Shown piece after piece: positions 16,621-24,954 of a DNA stretch of 64,000 bases. Made by a program: the position numbers and the translations under genes. The DNA is from Xiheibacterium sp038325765 (GTDB taxonomy: Bacteria > Myxococcota_A > Polyangia > Nannocystales > Nannocystaceae). Numbering within the stretch: position 1 is the first letter of the stretch; every line of letters starts with the position of its first letter. The DNA lies in assembly GCA_038325765.1 (NCBI GenBank), contig JBBQJI010000003.1, positions 124,001-188,000 on the forward strand, read 5' to 3'. The notes beneath the pieces are model-generated. The model was not told the origin of the DNA, did no database searches, and saw only the letters and a program-made list of their open reading frames with translations.

Positions 16621-18000
16621 GTGAACCGGGGCTGGCACCGACTCGCGCCGCTGCTGACCCTCGCCGGGTGCACCGAATCGAATCCGTACCTCGACGACGC
16701 GGTTGGCCCCGATCCCACCACCACCACGGCCGCGGAATCCGGCACCGAGTCGGCGCCGACGTCGACGCCCCCGGACTCGAGCACGCAGGCGTCCGAGTCC
16801 AGCGCCACCTCCACACCCGCGGACACGACCGCGACCGATCCGGGTTGTCGACAGGACGCCGAGTGCTCCGCCCCGACCCCGCACTGCGTGTCGGGCGAGT
16901 GCACCACGTGCTCCGCCACAGACGATCCCGACGGGGCCTGCGCAGCGCTCGATCCCGACTTCCCGCTGTGCGAGCGCGATCGCTGCGTGCAGTGCCGCGG
17001 AGGCGAGGCCACCGTGTGCACGGGCACGGTGCCGGTCTGCGATGTCGACACCTCGACGTGCATCGGCTGCACCGATCACGACCAGTGCCCGGCCAGTGCC
17101 TGTCACCTCGGCGAGGGCAGCTGCCTGCCCGAGGATCGGGTGTGGTACGTCGACGGCGACGCCAGCAGTTGCGCCAGCGCGGACGGCAGCGAGGGATCGC
17201 CGTTTTGCACGCTGGGCGAAGCCATCGACGGGATCGGCCAGGCCTCGCGCGGGACGGTGCGCATCGCCGTCACCGCGACCCCGTACACCGAGGCGATCGT
17301 GATCGACGGCAATCGCACCGTCGCGCTGCTCGCCGACGGCGATGGCGTGCCCGCTCTCGACGCCCAGGGCGCGCCCAGCCTCGAGGTCGACGGCGCCACG
17401 GTGTTCGCCCGCCGGCTGCGGTGGCGCAGCAACGCAGGTGATCCCGCGCTGCTGCTGACCGACGCCACTACGTGGATCGATCGCTGCGAGATCGTGCAGA
17501 ACCAAGGCGGCGGCATCGATGCCAGCATGGGCACCGAGTTGCATCTACGCAGCTCGATCATCGGGGCCGGCGGCACCGGCCTCGCCGATCGCCAGGCCCT
17601 GCTCGCCGACGCCTCCACGTTCGACATCGTCGCCTCGACGATCGCCGGCAACGACGGCAGCGGCATCGCCTCGATCCGCTGCCTAGGCGGCGGCGGCGGA
17701 ACGGTGCGCAGCAGCATCGTCGTCGGGCTGGATCCGCCGTCGGTGAGCTGCCTGGGCCTCGAGGTCGACGACAGCGCGATCGACACGGCCGGCCTCGTCG
17801 GCGCCGGCAACATGGTCATCGACGCGCTGAACCCCGGATGGTTCGTCGACGCCGCGGGCGGCGACTTCCACCTGGTCGCGGGCACCCTGTTCGAGGGCTT
17901 GGGCCGCTGGCGCACCGGCGATCCCGCGGTCGACATCGACGGCGATCCGCGACCCGCCCGCGACGGCGTGGCGGATGTCGCCGGCGCCGACGTGCCGTAA
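16621..18000 (+). CDS. Lipoprotein with Cys-rich module and parallel beta-helix
   Basis: A 459-residue lipoprotein; GTG start, signal VNRGWHRLAPLLTLAGC with lipidated Cys17. It has a Thr/Ser/Pro linker (about 28-75), a Cys-rich region (about 77-165, repeated CxxC-type spacings such as CSAPTPHCVSGECTTC and CVQCRGGEATVC), then a right-handed parallel beta-helix. The latter contains repeated short turns such as WIDRCEIVQNQGGGIDA and FDIVASTIAGNDGSGIAS, as in polysaccharide-binding or DUF1565-type proteins. The architecture is typical of myxobacterial surface lipoproteins. It precedes the DUF4178 cassette by 18 bp, so it may be co-transcribed, but nothing shows functional linkage. Confidence 0.85.
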   Translation: MNRGWHRLAPLLTLAGCTESNPYLDDAVGPDPTTTTAAESGTESAPTSTPPDSSTQASESSATSTPADTTATDPGCRQDAECSAPTPHCVSGECTTCSATDDPDGACAALDPDFPLCERDRCVQCRGGEATVCTGTVPVCDVDTSTCIGCTDHDQCPASACHLGEGSCLPEDRVWYVDGDASSCASADGSEGSPFCTLGEAIDGIGQASRGTVRIAVTATPYTEAIVIDGNRTVALLADGDGVPALDAQGAPSLEVDGATVFARRLRWRSNAGDPALLLTDATTWIDRCEIVQNQGGGIDASMGTELHLRSSIIGAGGTGLADRQALLADASTFDIVASTIAGNDGSGIASIRCLGGGGGTVRSSIVVGLDPPSVSCLGLEVDDSAIDTAGLVGAGNMVIDALNPGWFVDAAGGDFHLVAGTLFEGLGRWRTGDPAVDIDGDPRPARDGVADVAGADVP

Positions 18001-18018
18001 TCCGTCCGCCTTTGTGGC

Positions 18019-18729
18019 ATGATGGCGCGGCCCGTGCACGGCCCTGCGGAACAGAGCTTCTGCCCCGAGTGCGGGGCGCCGGCGGTGATGCGCGGCACCA
18101 CGGTGACGTTGGTCTGCGAGTACTGCGGATCGACGATCGTCCGCACCGACGTCGACCTGCGCCTGGTCGGCAAGGTCAGCGCGATCATCGACAACGGCTC
18201 GCCGCTGCTGCTGGGCAGCCGCGGCAACTACCGTGGCGCACCGTTCGAGCTCGCGGGCCGGCTGCAGGTCACCTACGGCCGCGGCTGCTGGAACGAGTGG
18301 CTCATCGCCTTCGCCGACGGCACCGTGGGCTGGCTCGCCGAGGCGCTCGGCCAGCTCGCCGTGCTGCGTCCGAGAGATCCTGCAATCTGCGCCGGCGTCC
18401 CCGCCCACGGCGCCTTCGTCGTGGGTCACGGGCTCACCCTCGACGGCGCGGCGCTCACGGTCACCGACGTGCGCACCGCCCAGTATCGCGGTGCCGAGGG
18501 TCAGCTGCCGTTCGTGGCCGAGCCGGGGCTGCGATTCCACAGCGTCGATCTGCGCGGTCCGGGCGGCGAGTACGTCACCCTCGACTATGGCAACCACGGC
18601 GAGCACCGCCAACCGGTGCCGTACTTCGGGCGATCGGCGAGCCTCGCGGAGCTCGGCCTGTTCCCGCTGCGCCGCTTCGCCGGCTGGCCGCCGCCGCAAC
18701 CGCCCCAGGCCCGGAGCGTGCGCCGATGA
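18019..18729 (+). CDS. DUF4178 protein with N-terminal zinc ribbon (first copy)
   Basis: A 236-residue protein. An N-terminal zinc ribbon has two Cys pairs (CPECGAP and CEYCGST), followed by two DUF4178-type beta modules: the first around GKVSAIIDNGSPLLLGSRGNYRG, with WNEWLIAFADGTVGWLAEA, and a more diverged second. DUF4178 is of unknown function and co-occurs with DUF350, PspA-like proteins and polyamine-synthesis genes in diverse bacteria (my recollection of comparative genomics). There is no signal or transmembrane segment, so it is likely cytoplasmic. It overlaps the second DUF4178 gene by 4 bp. Two ATGs are adjacent at the start. Confidence 0.85.
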   Translation: MMARPVHGPAEQSFCPECGAPAVMRGTTVTLVCEYCGSTIVRTDVDLRLVGKVSAIIDNGSPLLLGSRGNYRGAPFELAGRLQVTYGRGCWNEWLIAFADGTVGWLAEALGQLAVLRPRDPAICAGVPAHGAFVVGHGLTLDGAALTVTDVRTAQYRGAEGQLPFVAEPGLRFHSVDLRGPGGEYVTLDYGNHGEHRQPVPYFGRSASLAELGLFPLRRFAGWPPPQPPQARSVRR

Positions 18730-20069
18730 ACGACGTCGGCCACGGGGTCGCCGCGCCGCCGTCGCGGCTGTTCCGCGAAGAGGCGCAGCTAGAGTCGGTG
18801 TCATGTCCGTCGTGCGGCGGACCGATGACACGCAGTGCATTTGGCACGGTCGAGAAGATCGTGTGCCCGTACTGCGGCAGCGAGCTTGCGCCCTCCGAGT
18901 CGGGCGCGCTGTCGATCCTGCTCGAGGTCCGCCGCCAGCAGAAATACTCGGCGCTGCCGCTGCATGCCCGTGGCGAGCTCGCCGGTGCGACATGGGAGGT
19001 GGTCGGCATCGTGTGGCGCGAGGTCGTCGCCGACGGCGTCACCTATCCTTGGCAGGAATTCCTGCTCTTCAATCCCTACCTCGGCTACCACTACCTGCTG
19101 TTCTTCGTCTACGACCGGCACTGGGCCCTGGGCAGCCCGCTCGACGGTGCGCCCGAGATCGGCACGTTCTTCTCGCGCAAGGTCGCGCGGTTCGGGGGCA
19201 AGCGCTACCGTCACTTCCAGAGCGCCGCCGCCAAGGTGACCTACGTCGAGGGCGAGTTCCCGTGGCAGATCCGCACGGGCGACATGTCGATCGCGCACGA
19301 CTACGTCGCTCCGCCGCTGGGTCTGTCGGTCGAGGAGACCCGCGACGAGGACGGGGCCGACATCGCGTACACGCGGATGGAGCACGTCGAGGGCGAGACG
19401 GTGTGGAAGGCGTTCGGGCTGCCCGGCCGGGCGCCTGGTCGCGTCGGCGTGGGACCGCTGTTGCCAAACCGGTGGAAGCAGGGCGCGGCGGTGACCTGGA
19501 TCTCGCTCGCGGTGCTGCTGGTGCTGTGGGTGGGCGTCAGCATCGCCTACACGGAGTCGCGCGACGGCACGACCGTGTACAACGGCACGGATGCGTTCAC
19601 CGAGACCATCACCCAGGAGGTCGACCTCGGCGAGCCCGGCGGCGTCACGTCGGTGTCGATCGAGTTCTCGGCTTCGCCGCTGTCCAACGCCTGGGCCTAC
19701 GCCGACGTGCTGTTGATCCCGCACGATCGCGACCTTGCCATCGGCGTCGGCATCGAAGTCAACCAGTGGCACGGCGTCGAGGGCGGCGAAGCGTGGAGCG
19801 AGGGCAGCAGCCGCGACACCGTGAGCATCGGCGGCATCCCGACCGGGAAGTACACGCTGCAGGTGACGCCGCAGGCCGGCCAGGGCACCACCCCGACCGT
19901 GCCGGTGGGCCTCAGCTACACGATCACCGTGCGCAAAGACGTGGTGCTCGCCCGCTACATCGTGGTCCCGTTGCTCGTGATCCTGCTCGTACCCCTGGTG
20001 CTGTGGGTCCTCGGCGTCATCGTCGAGGGCCAGCGGTGGAAGAACAGCGACTACGCGCCGAGTTCGTGA
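18726..20069 (+). CDS. DUF4178 protein with zinc ribbon and two membrane spans (second copy)
   Basis: A 447-residue membrane protein: N-terminal zinc ribbon (CPSCGGPM and CPYCGSEL), one DUF4178 domain (about 70-215; YPWQEFLLFNPYLGYHYLLFFVYDRHW is the core), a transmembrane segment near 260-280, a ~130-residue beta-rich extracytoplasmic domain (TSVSIEFSASPLSNAWAYADV and following), and a second transmembrane segment near the C-terminus (VVPLLVILLVPLVLWVLGVIV). It is coupled to the first copy by an ATGA overlap. The topology suggests it connects a cytoplasmic DUF4178/zinc-ribbon module to the periplasm. Confidence 0.87.
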   Translation: MNDVGHGVAAPPSRLFREEAQLESVSCPSCGGPMTRSAFGTVEKIVCPYCGSELAPSESGALSILLEVRRQQKYSALPLHARGELAGATWEVVGIVWREVVADGVTYPWQEFLLFNPYLGYHYLLFFVYDRHWALGSPLDGAPEIGTFFSRKVARFGGKRYRHFQSAAAKVTYVEGEFPWQIRTGDMSIAHDYVAPPLGLSVEETRDEDGADIAYTRMEHVEGETVWKAFGLPGRAPGRVGVGPLLPNRWKQGAAVTWISLAVLLVLWVGVSIAYTESRDGTTVYNGTDAFTETITQEVDLGEPGGVTSVSIEFSASPLSNAWAYADVLLIPHDRDLAIGVGIEVNQWHGVEGGEAWSEGSSRDTVSIGGIPTGKYTLQVTPQAGQGTTPTVPVGLSYTITVRKDVVLARYIVVPLLVILLVPLVLWVLGVIVEGQRWKNSDYAPSS

Positions 20070-20088
20070 TGCACACCCCGAGGTCCCC

Positions 20089-20280
20089 ATGATCCGCAAA
20101 CGCCACATCGTCTATTGGACGCTCTCGCTCGGCAGCCTCGCGCTGCTCGGCATCGAAGCGCCGCGCGGCGCCCTGTTGACCACCACACCCGAACGCGGCG
20201 CGGTCGAGAAGGGCGGTGCGACCGTCCGCGGCACGCCGGTCTTCATCTGGGCCGGCGGCGGCTTCCACGGAGGCAAGTGA
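20089..20280 (+). CDS. 63-aa secreted or membrane-tethered Gly-rich peptide
   Basis: A 63-residue peptide: basic MIRKRH, one hydrophobic stretch (about 8-24), then a short polar mature part ending GTPVFIWAGGGFHGGK. It lies 19 bp after the second DUF4178 gene, and its TGA overlaps the DUF350 ATG, so it is firmly part of the operon despite its size. It occupies the slot where E. coli has the small lipoprotein YjfM in yjfIJKLMC. I infer it may be the substrate or partner of the polyamine-type enzyme downstream. There is no recognised domain; that role is a hypothesis. Confidence 0.7.
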   Translation: MIRKRHIVYWTLSLGSLALLGIEAPRGALLTTTPERGAVEKGGATVRGTPVFIWAGGGFHGGK

Positions 20281-20504
20281 TGACCACCCTGCTCGCATTC
20301 ACCGAGAACGCCTTCGTCGGCGCCCTGGTCTTCTCGGCCATCGGCTTCGCGCTGTTCGGCCTCGCGTTCTTCCTCATCGTCAAGGTCGCGCCGTTCTCGA
20401 TCCGCAAGGAGATCGAAGACGACCAGAACGTCTCGCTCGGCATCATCATCGGCGCCGTGATCATCGGCATCTCGATGATCATCAGCTCGGCCATCCAGGG
20501 CTGA
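20280..20504 (+). CDS. DUF350 (YjfL-like) small membrane protein
   Basis: A 74-residue two-span membrane protein (about 11-34 and 49-71) with the loop SIRKEIEDDQNVSLGIIIGAVIIGI; the ...EDDQNxxLGII... motif is the DUF350/YjfL signature. This is half the length of E. coli YjfL (four spans, duplicated), so it corresponds to one DUF350 unit. Its start overlaps the stop of the peptide gene. Family function is unknown, but it is repeatedly linked to PspA-type membrane stress and polyamine or glutathionylspermidine genes. Confidence 0.88.
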   Translation: MTTLLAFTENAFVGALVFSAIGFALFGLAFFLIVKVAPFSIRKEIEDDQNVSLGIIIGAVIIGISMIISSAIQG

Positions 20505-20519
20505 GCCTGTCGGGCCGCG

Positions 20520-22130
20520 ATGGATCCCGAAGCACAGCCGGCGGCCCTCGGACCGACCGAGGCCCACGCCGAGACCGGCCCCGGGGCGCCGGCGGGCGAC
20601 CGCGACCGCACGTTGCTGCTGTCGGTACTCGCCGTCGCGACCGCCGGCCTGGTCTACGAGCTCGTCAGCGCGACGATGGCGTCGTACCTGCTCGGCGATT
20701 CGGTCACCCAGTGGAGCCTGGTCATCGGCGTGTACCTGTCGGCGATGGGCCTGGGCTCGTGGCTGTCCAAGGGCATCGAGCGCGATCTTCATGGCCGCTT
20801 CGTCGCGATCCAGCTCGGTGTAGCGTGGGTCGGCGGCTTCTCCGCGACCCTGTTGTTCATCGGCTTCGCCCACCTCGCCACCGTGCGGCCGCTGCTCTTT
20901 GGCCTGCTCGCGGCGGTCGGCACCATGGTCGGGCTCGAGATCCCGTTGCTGCTGCGGCTCCTCGAGCGCGGCCACGCGCTCAAGGACGTTGTCGCACGCG
21001 TGCTGGCCTTCGACTACATCGGCTCGCTCGCCGCGAGTATGTTGTTCCCGCTGGTGCTGCTGCCCTATTTGGGGCTGGTACGCACTGCGTTGCTGTTCGG
21101 CATCGTCAACGCTGCGGTGGCGCTGTGGTTCCTCCACGCGTTCCGCGACGACGTCGGCGCCTGGGCGCGGCGCCACGCGCTGACGTGGCTGACCGGCGTA
21201 TCCCTGTGCGGTGCGTTCGCCTTCGCCCCGGCGATCGAGGAATTCGGCGAGTCGGAACTCTACGACGCGCCCGTGGTGTTCTCGCAGCGCACCACCTACC
21301 AGCGCCTCACGCTCACCCGATGGCGCGACGATCTGCGGCTGTACATCGACGGCAACCTGCAATTCTCGAGCGTCGACGAGCACCGCTACCACGAGACGTT
21401 GGTGCACCCGGTGATGGCGCTGGCGCCGGCGCGCACTGGCGGGCTGCGGGTGCTGGCGCTGGGCGGCGGTGACGGCCTGGCCCTGCGCGAGATCCTGACC
21501 GACGCCCGGGTGGCGCATGTCGATCTGGTCGACCTCGACCCCGGCATGACCGAACTGTTCTCGCACCACCCGGTGCTGTCCGCGCTCAACCGTGACGCGT
21601 TCGCCGATCCCCGGGTCACCGTGCACAACGCCGACGCGATGGCGTGGCTCGCCCGCCAGCGCGACGACGGCGGGGCGCCCTTCGACGTGGCGATCGTCGA
21701 TCTGCCCGACCCCAACGACTTCTCGCTCGGCAAGCTCTACACCCGGGCGTTCTATCGACTGCTCGCGAGCCGCATCGCCGACGATGGCGCGTTCGTGGTG
21801 CAGGCGACCTCGCCGTACCTCGCGCCGCGGGCGTTTTGGTGCATCGTCCGCACGCTCGAGGCCAGCGGCCTGGTGGCGACGCCGTACCACGTGCATGTGC
21901 CATCGTTCGGCGATTGGGGCTTCGTGCTCGCGGCCAAGTCGGCGTTCGACGAGCCCACCGCCTTGGCCCGCGGGCCCGAGCGCCGCTTCCTCACCGATGC
22001 GATGTTGCCGGGCCTGTTCGTGTTCCCCGCCGATCAGGCGCCCCCCGAGGTCGGCATCAACCAGCTCAACGATCAGCTGCTGGTGCACTACTACGAGGGC
22101 GATCTGATGTCGCCCGGGCGGCGGGGATGA
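20520..22130 (+). CDS. Membrane-fused polyamine aminopropyltransferase (spermidine synthase-like)
   Basis: 536 residues: an N-terminal half with six to seven transmembrane helices (about 31-240) and a C-terminal SpeE-type methyltransferase-fold domain (about 255-510). GGGDG at 315-319 is the dcSAM-binding motif. VDLVDLDPGM is the acidic strand-2 motif. DLPDPN (394-399) replaces the DSSDP of spermidine synthases but keeps the catalytic Asp394. The enzyme family transfers aminopropyl from decarboxylated SAM to an amine; the fused membrane half suggests a membrane-associated acceptor. It is 15 bp after DUF350 and overlaps the flavoprotein by 4 bp. The native acceptor is unknown. Confidence 0.92.
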   Translation: MDPEAQPAALGPTEAHAETGPGAPAGDRDRTLLLSVLAVATAGLVYELVSATMASYLLGDSVTQWSLVIGVYLSAMGLGSWLSKGIERDLHGRFVAIQLGVAWVGGFSATLLFIGFAHLATVRPLLFGLLAAVGTMVGLEIPLLLRLLERGHALKDVVARVLAFDYIGSLAASMLFPLVLLPYLGLVRTALLFGIVNAAVALWFLHAFRDDVGAWARRHALTWLTGVSLCGAFAFAPAIEEFGESELYDAPVVFSQRTTYQRLTLTRWRDDLRLYIDGNLQFSSVDEHRYHETLVHPVMALAPARTGGLRVLALGGGDGLALREILTDARVAHVDLVDLDPGMTELFSHHPVLSALNRDAFADPRVTVHNADAMAWLARQRDDGGAPFDVAIVDLPDPNDFSLGKLYTRAFYRLLASRIADDGAFVVQATSPYLAPRAFWCIVRTLEASGLVATPYHVHVPSFGDWGFVLAAKSAFDEPTALARGPERRFLTDAMLPGLFVFPADQAPPEVGINQLNDQLLVHYYEGDLMSPGRRG

Positions 22131-23782
22131 GCGACCCGTCGCGCGCAGGCTGGACGCGGCGCTCGGTGCTGGCGGGGATGCCCGCGGTGTTGGGCGGCCT
22201 CGCAGCGTGTCCGCGACCCGCTGCCTCGTCACCCACGCTCGCGTTCGTCGGGCCCGACCCCGCCCGCGGCCATCGCATCCGCGATGCCGCGCGGCGCCAC
22301 ACGATGCCGGCCCCCCGTGAGCGCGCGGGCATCGTCATCGTCGGTGCGGGCGTCGCCGGATTGTCGGCAGCGTGGCGGCTGCGTCGTGCGGGCTTCGACG
22401 ACGTGGTGGTGCTCGAGCTCGAGGACGAACACGGCGGCACCGCCCGCGGCGGCGCGCTGCCCCGATCGCCCTACCCCATGGGCGCCCACTACCTGCCCGT
22501 GCCACACCGCACCAACGTCGCGTTGCAGACGTTGCTCGCGGATCTGGGCCTCGTGGTCGGCCGCGCCGCCGATGGCACGCCCGAGTACGACCCACGCATG
22601 ATCGTCCGCGACCCGATCGAGCGTCACCGCCACCGCGGCCTGTGGTTCGAGGGCCTGTACCCGGCCTCGGGCGCCGAGCCCGCGGCGCTCGCCGAGCTCG
22701 GTCGATTCCGCGGTCGCATCCGCGGCCTCGACCGCGAAGACGGTGAGGGCCGACGGCTGTTCGATCTGCCGCTGTGGCGCAGCAGCCCCGAGCTGCGCGG
22801 GCTCGACGGCATCTCGTTCGCGCGCTGGCTCGACGACGAGGGCTTCACCGACTGGCGCCTGCGCTGGCTGTGCGACTACGGCTGCCGCGACGACTACGGC
22901 TGCACCGCCGCCCAGACCTCGGCGTTCGCTGGCCTGCACCACTTCGTCGCGCGTGGCGTCGAGGACGAGGACGAGCACCAGCGCGTGCTGCTGTCGTGGC
23001 CCGAGGGCAACGCGGCGCTGTGCGAGCGACTGGCGATGCGCGCCGCGCTGGGCGACCGACTGCGCACCGGCACCGCGGTGCTGCAGATCGATCCCGACAC
23101 CGGCGCCGTGCTGGCCTGGGACGCGGCCAGAGACGAGAGCTTCGCCATCGCGGCCGACGCGGTGCTGTGGGCGGCGCCGCGCTTCGTGCTCCGCCACGTG
23201 CTGCCGCCTGGCCGCGATCCGCTCGCCGTAGACGCGTTGACCTACGCGCCCTGGCTGGTCGCGAACGTCGAGGTCGACATCCGCCCCGGTGGCACCGGTG
23301 CGCCGCTGTCGTGGGACAACGTCGACGTCGGCGGCGATCACCTCGGCTACGTCGTCGCCAACCACCTCGAGGATCTCATCGCCCAGCGCACCGGCGGCGC
23401 GGTGCTCACGTACTACGAGCCGCAGTGCGCCGACGATGCCCGGGGCTTGGCCGCCCGCCGCCAGGCCCTGCAGGACGCGACGCTCGAGGAGCTCGCCGCC
23501 CGCGTGCTCGGGGGCCTGGGCCGCATGCACGGCCAGATCGCCCGCCACGTGCGCGCCATCGACATCTGTCGGTGGGGGCACGCGATGGTGCGGCCGCAGC
23601 CGGGCGCGCTGTTCTCCGCGTCCGCCGAGCTCGCGGCGGCGCCGATCGGTCGCGTGCGGCCGTGCGCCGCCGACATCGGTGGCCTGCCGCTGTTCGAGCA
23701 GGCCTTCGCGCTCGGCGTGCGGGCGGCCGAGCAGGCGCTCGGCGCGATGGGGCATCGGGTCACACCGATGACCGCCGCATGA
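22127..23782 (+). CDS. Tat-exported FAD-dependent amine-oxidase-type oxidoreductase
   Basis: 551 residues. The N-terminus has a twin-arginine signal (TRRSVLAGMPAVLGGLAAC, RR at 11-12, possible lipidated Cys28). The FAD-binding Rossmann motif IVIVGAGVAGLS starts at 69 (GxGxxG 73-78), with the acidic end of strand beta-2 in VVVLELED. The C-terminus (RVRPCAADIGGLPLFEQAFALG) binds the flavin as in amine oxidases/protoporphyrinogen-oxidase-like enzymes. Beside an aminopropyltransferase, a polyamine-type substrate is plausible, giving an oxidised amine outside the cytoplasm, but this is inference. It is overlapped at both ends by neighbours (ATGA), so it is tightly co-expressed. Confidence 0.9.
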   Translation: MSDPSRAGWTRRSVLAGMPAVLGGLAACPRPAASSPTLAFVGPDPARGHRIRDAARRHTMPAPRERAGIVIVGAGVAGLSAAWRLRRAGFDDVVVLELEDEHGGTARGGALPRSPYPMGAHYLPVPHRTNVALQTLLADLGLVVGRAADGTPEYDPRMIVRDPIERHRHRGLWFEGLYPASGAEPAALAELGRFRGRIRGLDREDGEGRRLFDLPLWRSSPELRGLDGISFARWLDDEGFTDWRLRWLCDYGCRDDYGCTAAQTSAFAGLHHFVARGVEDEDEHQRVLLSWPEGNAALCERLAMRAALGDRLRTGTAVLQIDPDTGAVLAWDAARDESFAIAADAVLWAAPRFVLRHVLPPGRDPLAVDALTYAPWLVANVEVDIRPGGTGAPLSWDNVDVGGDHLGYVVANHLEDLIAQRTGGAVLTYYEPQCADDARGLAARRQALQDATLEELAARVLGGLGRMHGQIARHVRAIDICRWGHAMVRPQPGALFSASAELAAAPIGRVRPCAADIGGLPLFEQAFALGVRAAEQALGAMGHRVTPMTAA

Positions 23783-24885
23783 GCGCTCCGGTCGCCATCG
23801 TCTCGCCGCGGTTCGACTTCCTGTGGTTCGTCGGACCGGGGATCGTAGCGGCCGTGGGCGCCGTGCTCATCGCCGCCTTCGCACCGCCCGCCGAGCCGCT
23901 GGGCCTGCTCGGCTGGATCGCCCTGGTGCTGCTCGTCGACGTCGCCCACGTCTGGGCCACGCTGTACCGGACCTACCTCGATCCGGGCGCCCGCGTCCGT
24001 CATCGACGCCGACTGCTGGTGCTGCCGGCGCTCGTCGCATGGCTGGGATTCCTGGTCCACCTCGAGTCGCCAGCCACGTTCTGGACGGTGCTCGTGTACG
24101 TGGCGATCTTCCACTTCATCATGCAGCACGTCGGCTTCGCGTCGATCTATGCCCGCAAGGGTGGCGAGTCGAGCTTCGATCGGCGGCTGGTCAAGATCGC
24201 GGTGTGGGCCGGCACTGCGGGGCCCGTGATCTGGTGGCACGCCCACCTGCCGCGGGCGTTCGCGTGGTTCGTCGAGGGCGATCTCGTCACCGGCCTGCCC
24301 CCGGCCGCCGGCGCGCTCGCGGTGGCCGTGGGCGCGGCGACGCTCGCGGGGTTCGTCGTCCGCCGCGGCGTGCTGGCGGCGCGCGGCCGCGCCAACCCGA
24401 TGGTGCCCGCGCTGGTGCTGGTGCCCGCGCTCAACTGGCATCTCGGCATCGTCATCTTCGACGACGATCGCATCTTCACGCTCACCAACGCGCTCATGCA
24501 TGGCGTGCCCTACCTCGCCCTGGTGTGGATCGCGGGCGGGCGACGACACCTCGCGCGCCTCGGCGCCGCGCGGAGCATCTCGGCGGGACCGGCGGCGATG
24601 GTCGCGGTGTACTTCGTCGGCCTCGCCACCTTGGCGGCGCTCGAGGAGGGGCTGTGGGATCGGCTGGTGTGGCACGACCACGCCACGCTGTTCGGACCGT
24701 CGACGCCGCTCGAGCACCCCGTCGCCACCGCGATCGCGGTGGCGCTGCTGTCGACGCCGCAGGTCACCCACTATCTGCTCGATCGCTGGATCTGGCGGCC
24801 CGGCCCCGGCAACCCCGAGCTCGCCATGGATCTCGGCGGCGCGGCCCGGACCCACGCACCAGGCTGTGGCTTCGCGCCCGACTAG
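23779..24885 (+). CDS. Polytopic membrane protein, unknown family
   Basis: A 368-residue integral membrane protein with about eight to nine hydrophobic helices. Conserved-looking His/Asp residues lie near the membrane faces (DVAHVWATLYRTYLDP, FHFIMQHVGFASIY, LNWHLGIVIFDDDRI, MHGVPYLALVW, TPQVTHYLLDRWIW), which recall histidine-rich membrane desaturase- or hydroxylase-like proteins without matching one clearly. It is coupled to the flavoprotein by ATGA and is the last cassette gene before PrsW. I could not assign a function. Confidence 0.8.
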   Translation: MSAPVAIVSPRFDFLWFVGPGIVAAVGAVLIAAFAPPAEPLGLLGWIALVLLVDVAHVWATLYRTYLDPGARVRHRRRLLVLPALVAWLGFLVHLESPATFWTVLVYVAIFHFIMQHVGFASIYARKGGESSFDRRLVKIAVWAGTAGPVIWWHAHLPRAFAWFVEGDLVTGLPPAAGALAVAVGAATLAGFVVRRGVLAARGRANPMVPALVLVPALNWHLGIVIFDDDRIFTLTNALMHGVPYLALVWIAGGRRHLARLGAARSISAGPAAMVAVYFVGLATLAALEEGLWDRLVWHDHATLFGPSTPLEHPVATAIAVALLSTPQVTHYLLDRWIWRPGPGNPELAMDLGGAARTHAPGCGFAPD

Positions 24886-24937
24886 ACCACGCGTCCCGCT
24901 CCGGAGTCCCCTCGCTGTGCGCGAGCGTCGGCTCGCG

Positions 24938-24943
24938 TACACT
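24938..24943 (+). promoter_or_regulatory. Candidate -10 element for the prsW-like gene
   Basis: TACACT ends 11 nt before the ATG at 24955. No clear -35 is seen. A separate promoter here would allow the protease to be expressed independently of the upstream cassette. Confidence 0.3.
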
Positions 24944-24954
24944 CTGATGCGTCG

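Noticed and set aside
20112..22232. 706-residue frame on the minus strand opposite the aminopropyltransferase operon
   Set aside because: A GC-rich antisense shadow: His/Arg/Gln-rich composition, no recognisable domain, and it covers three well-supported plus-strand genes.
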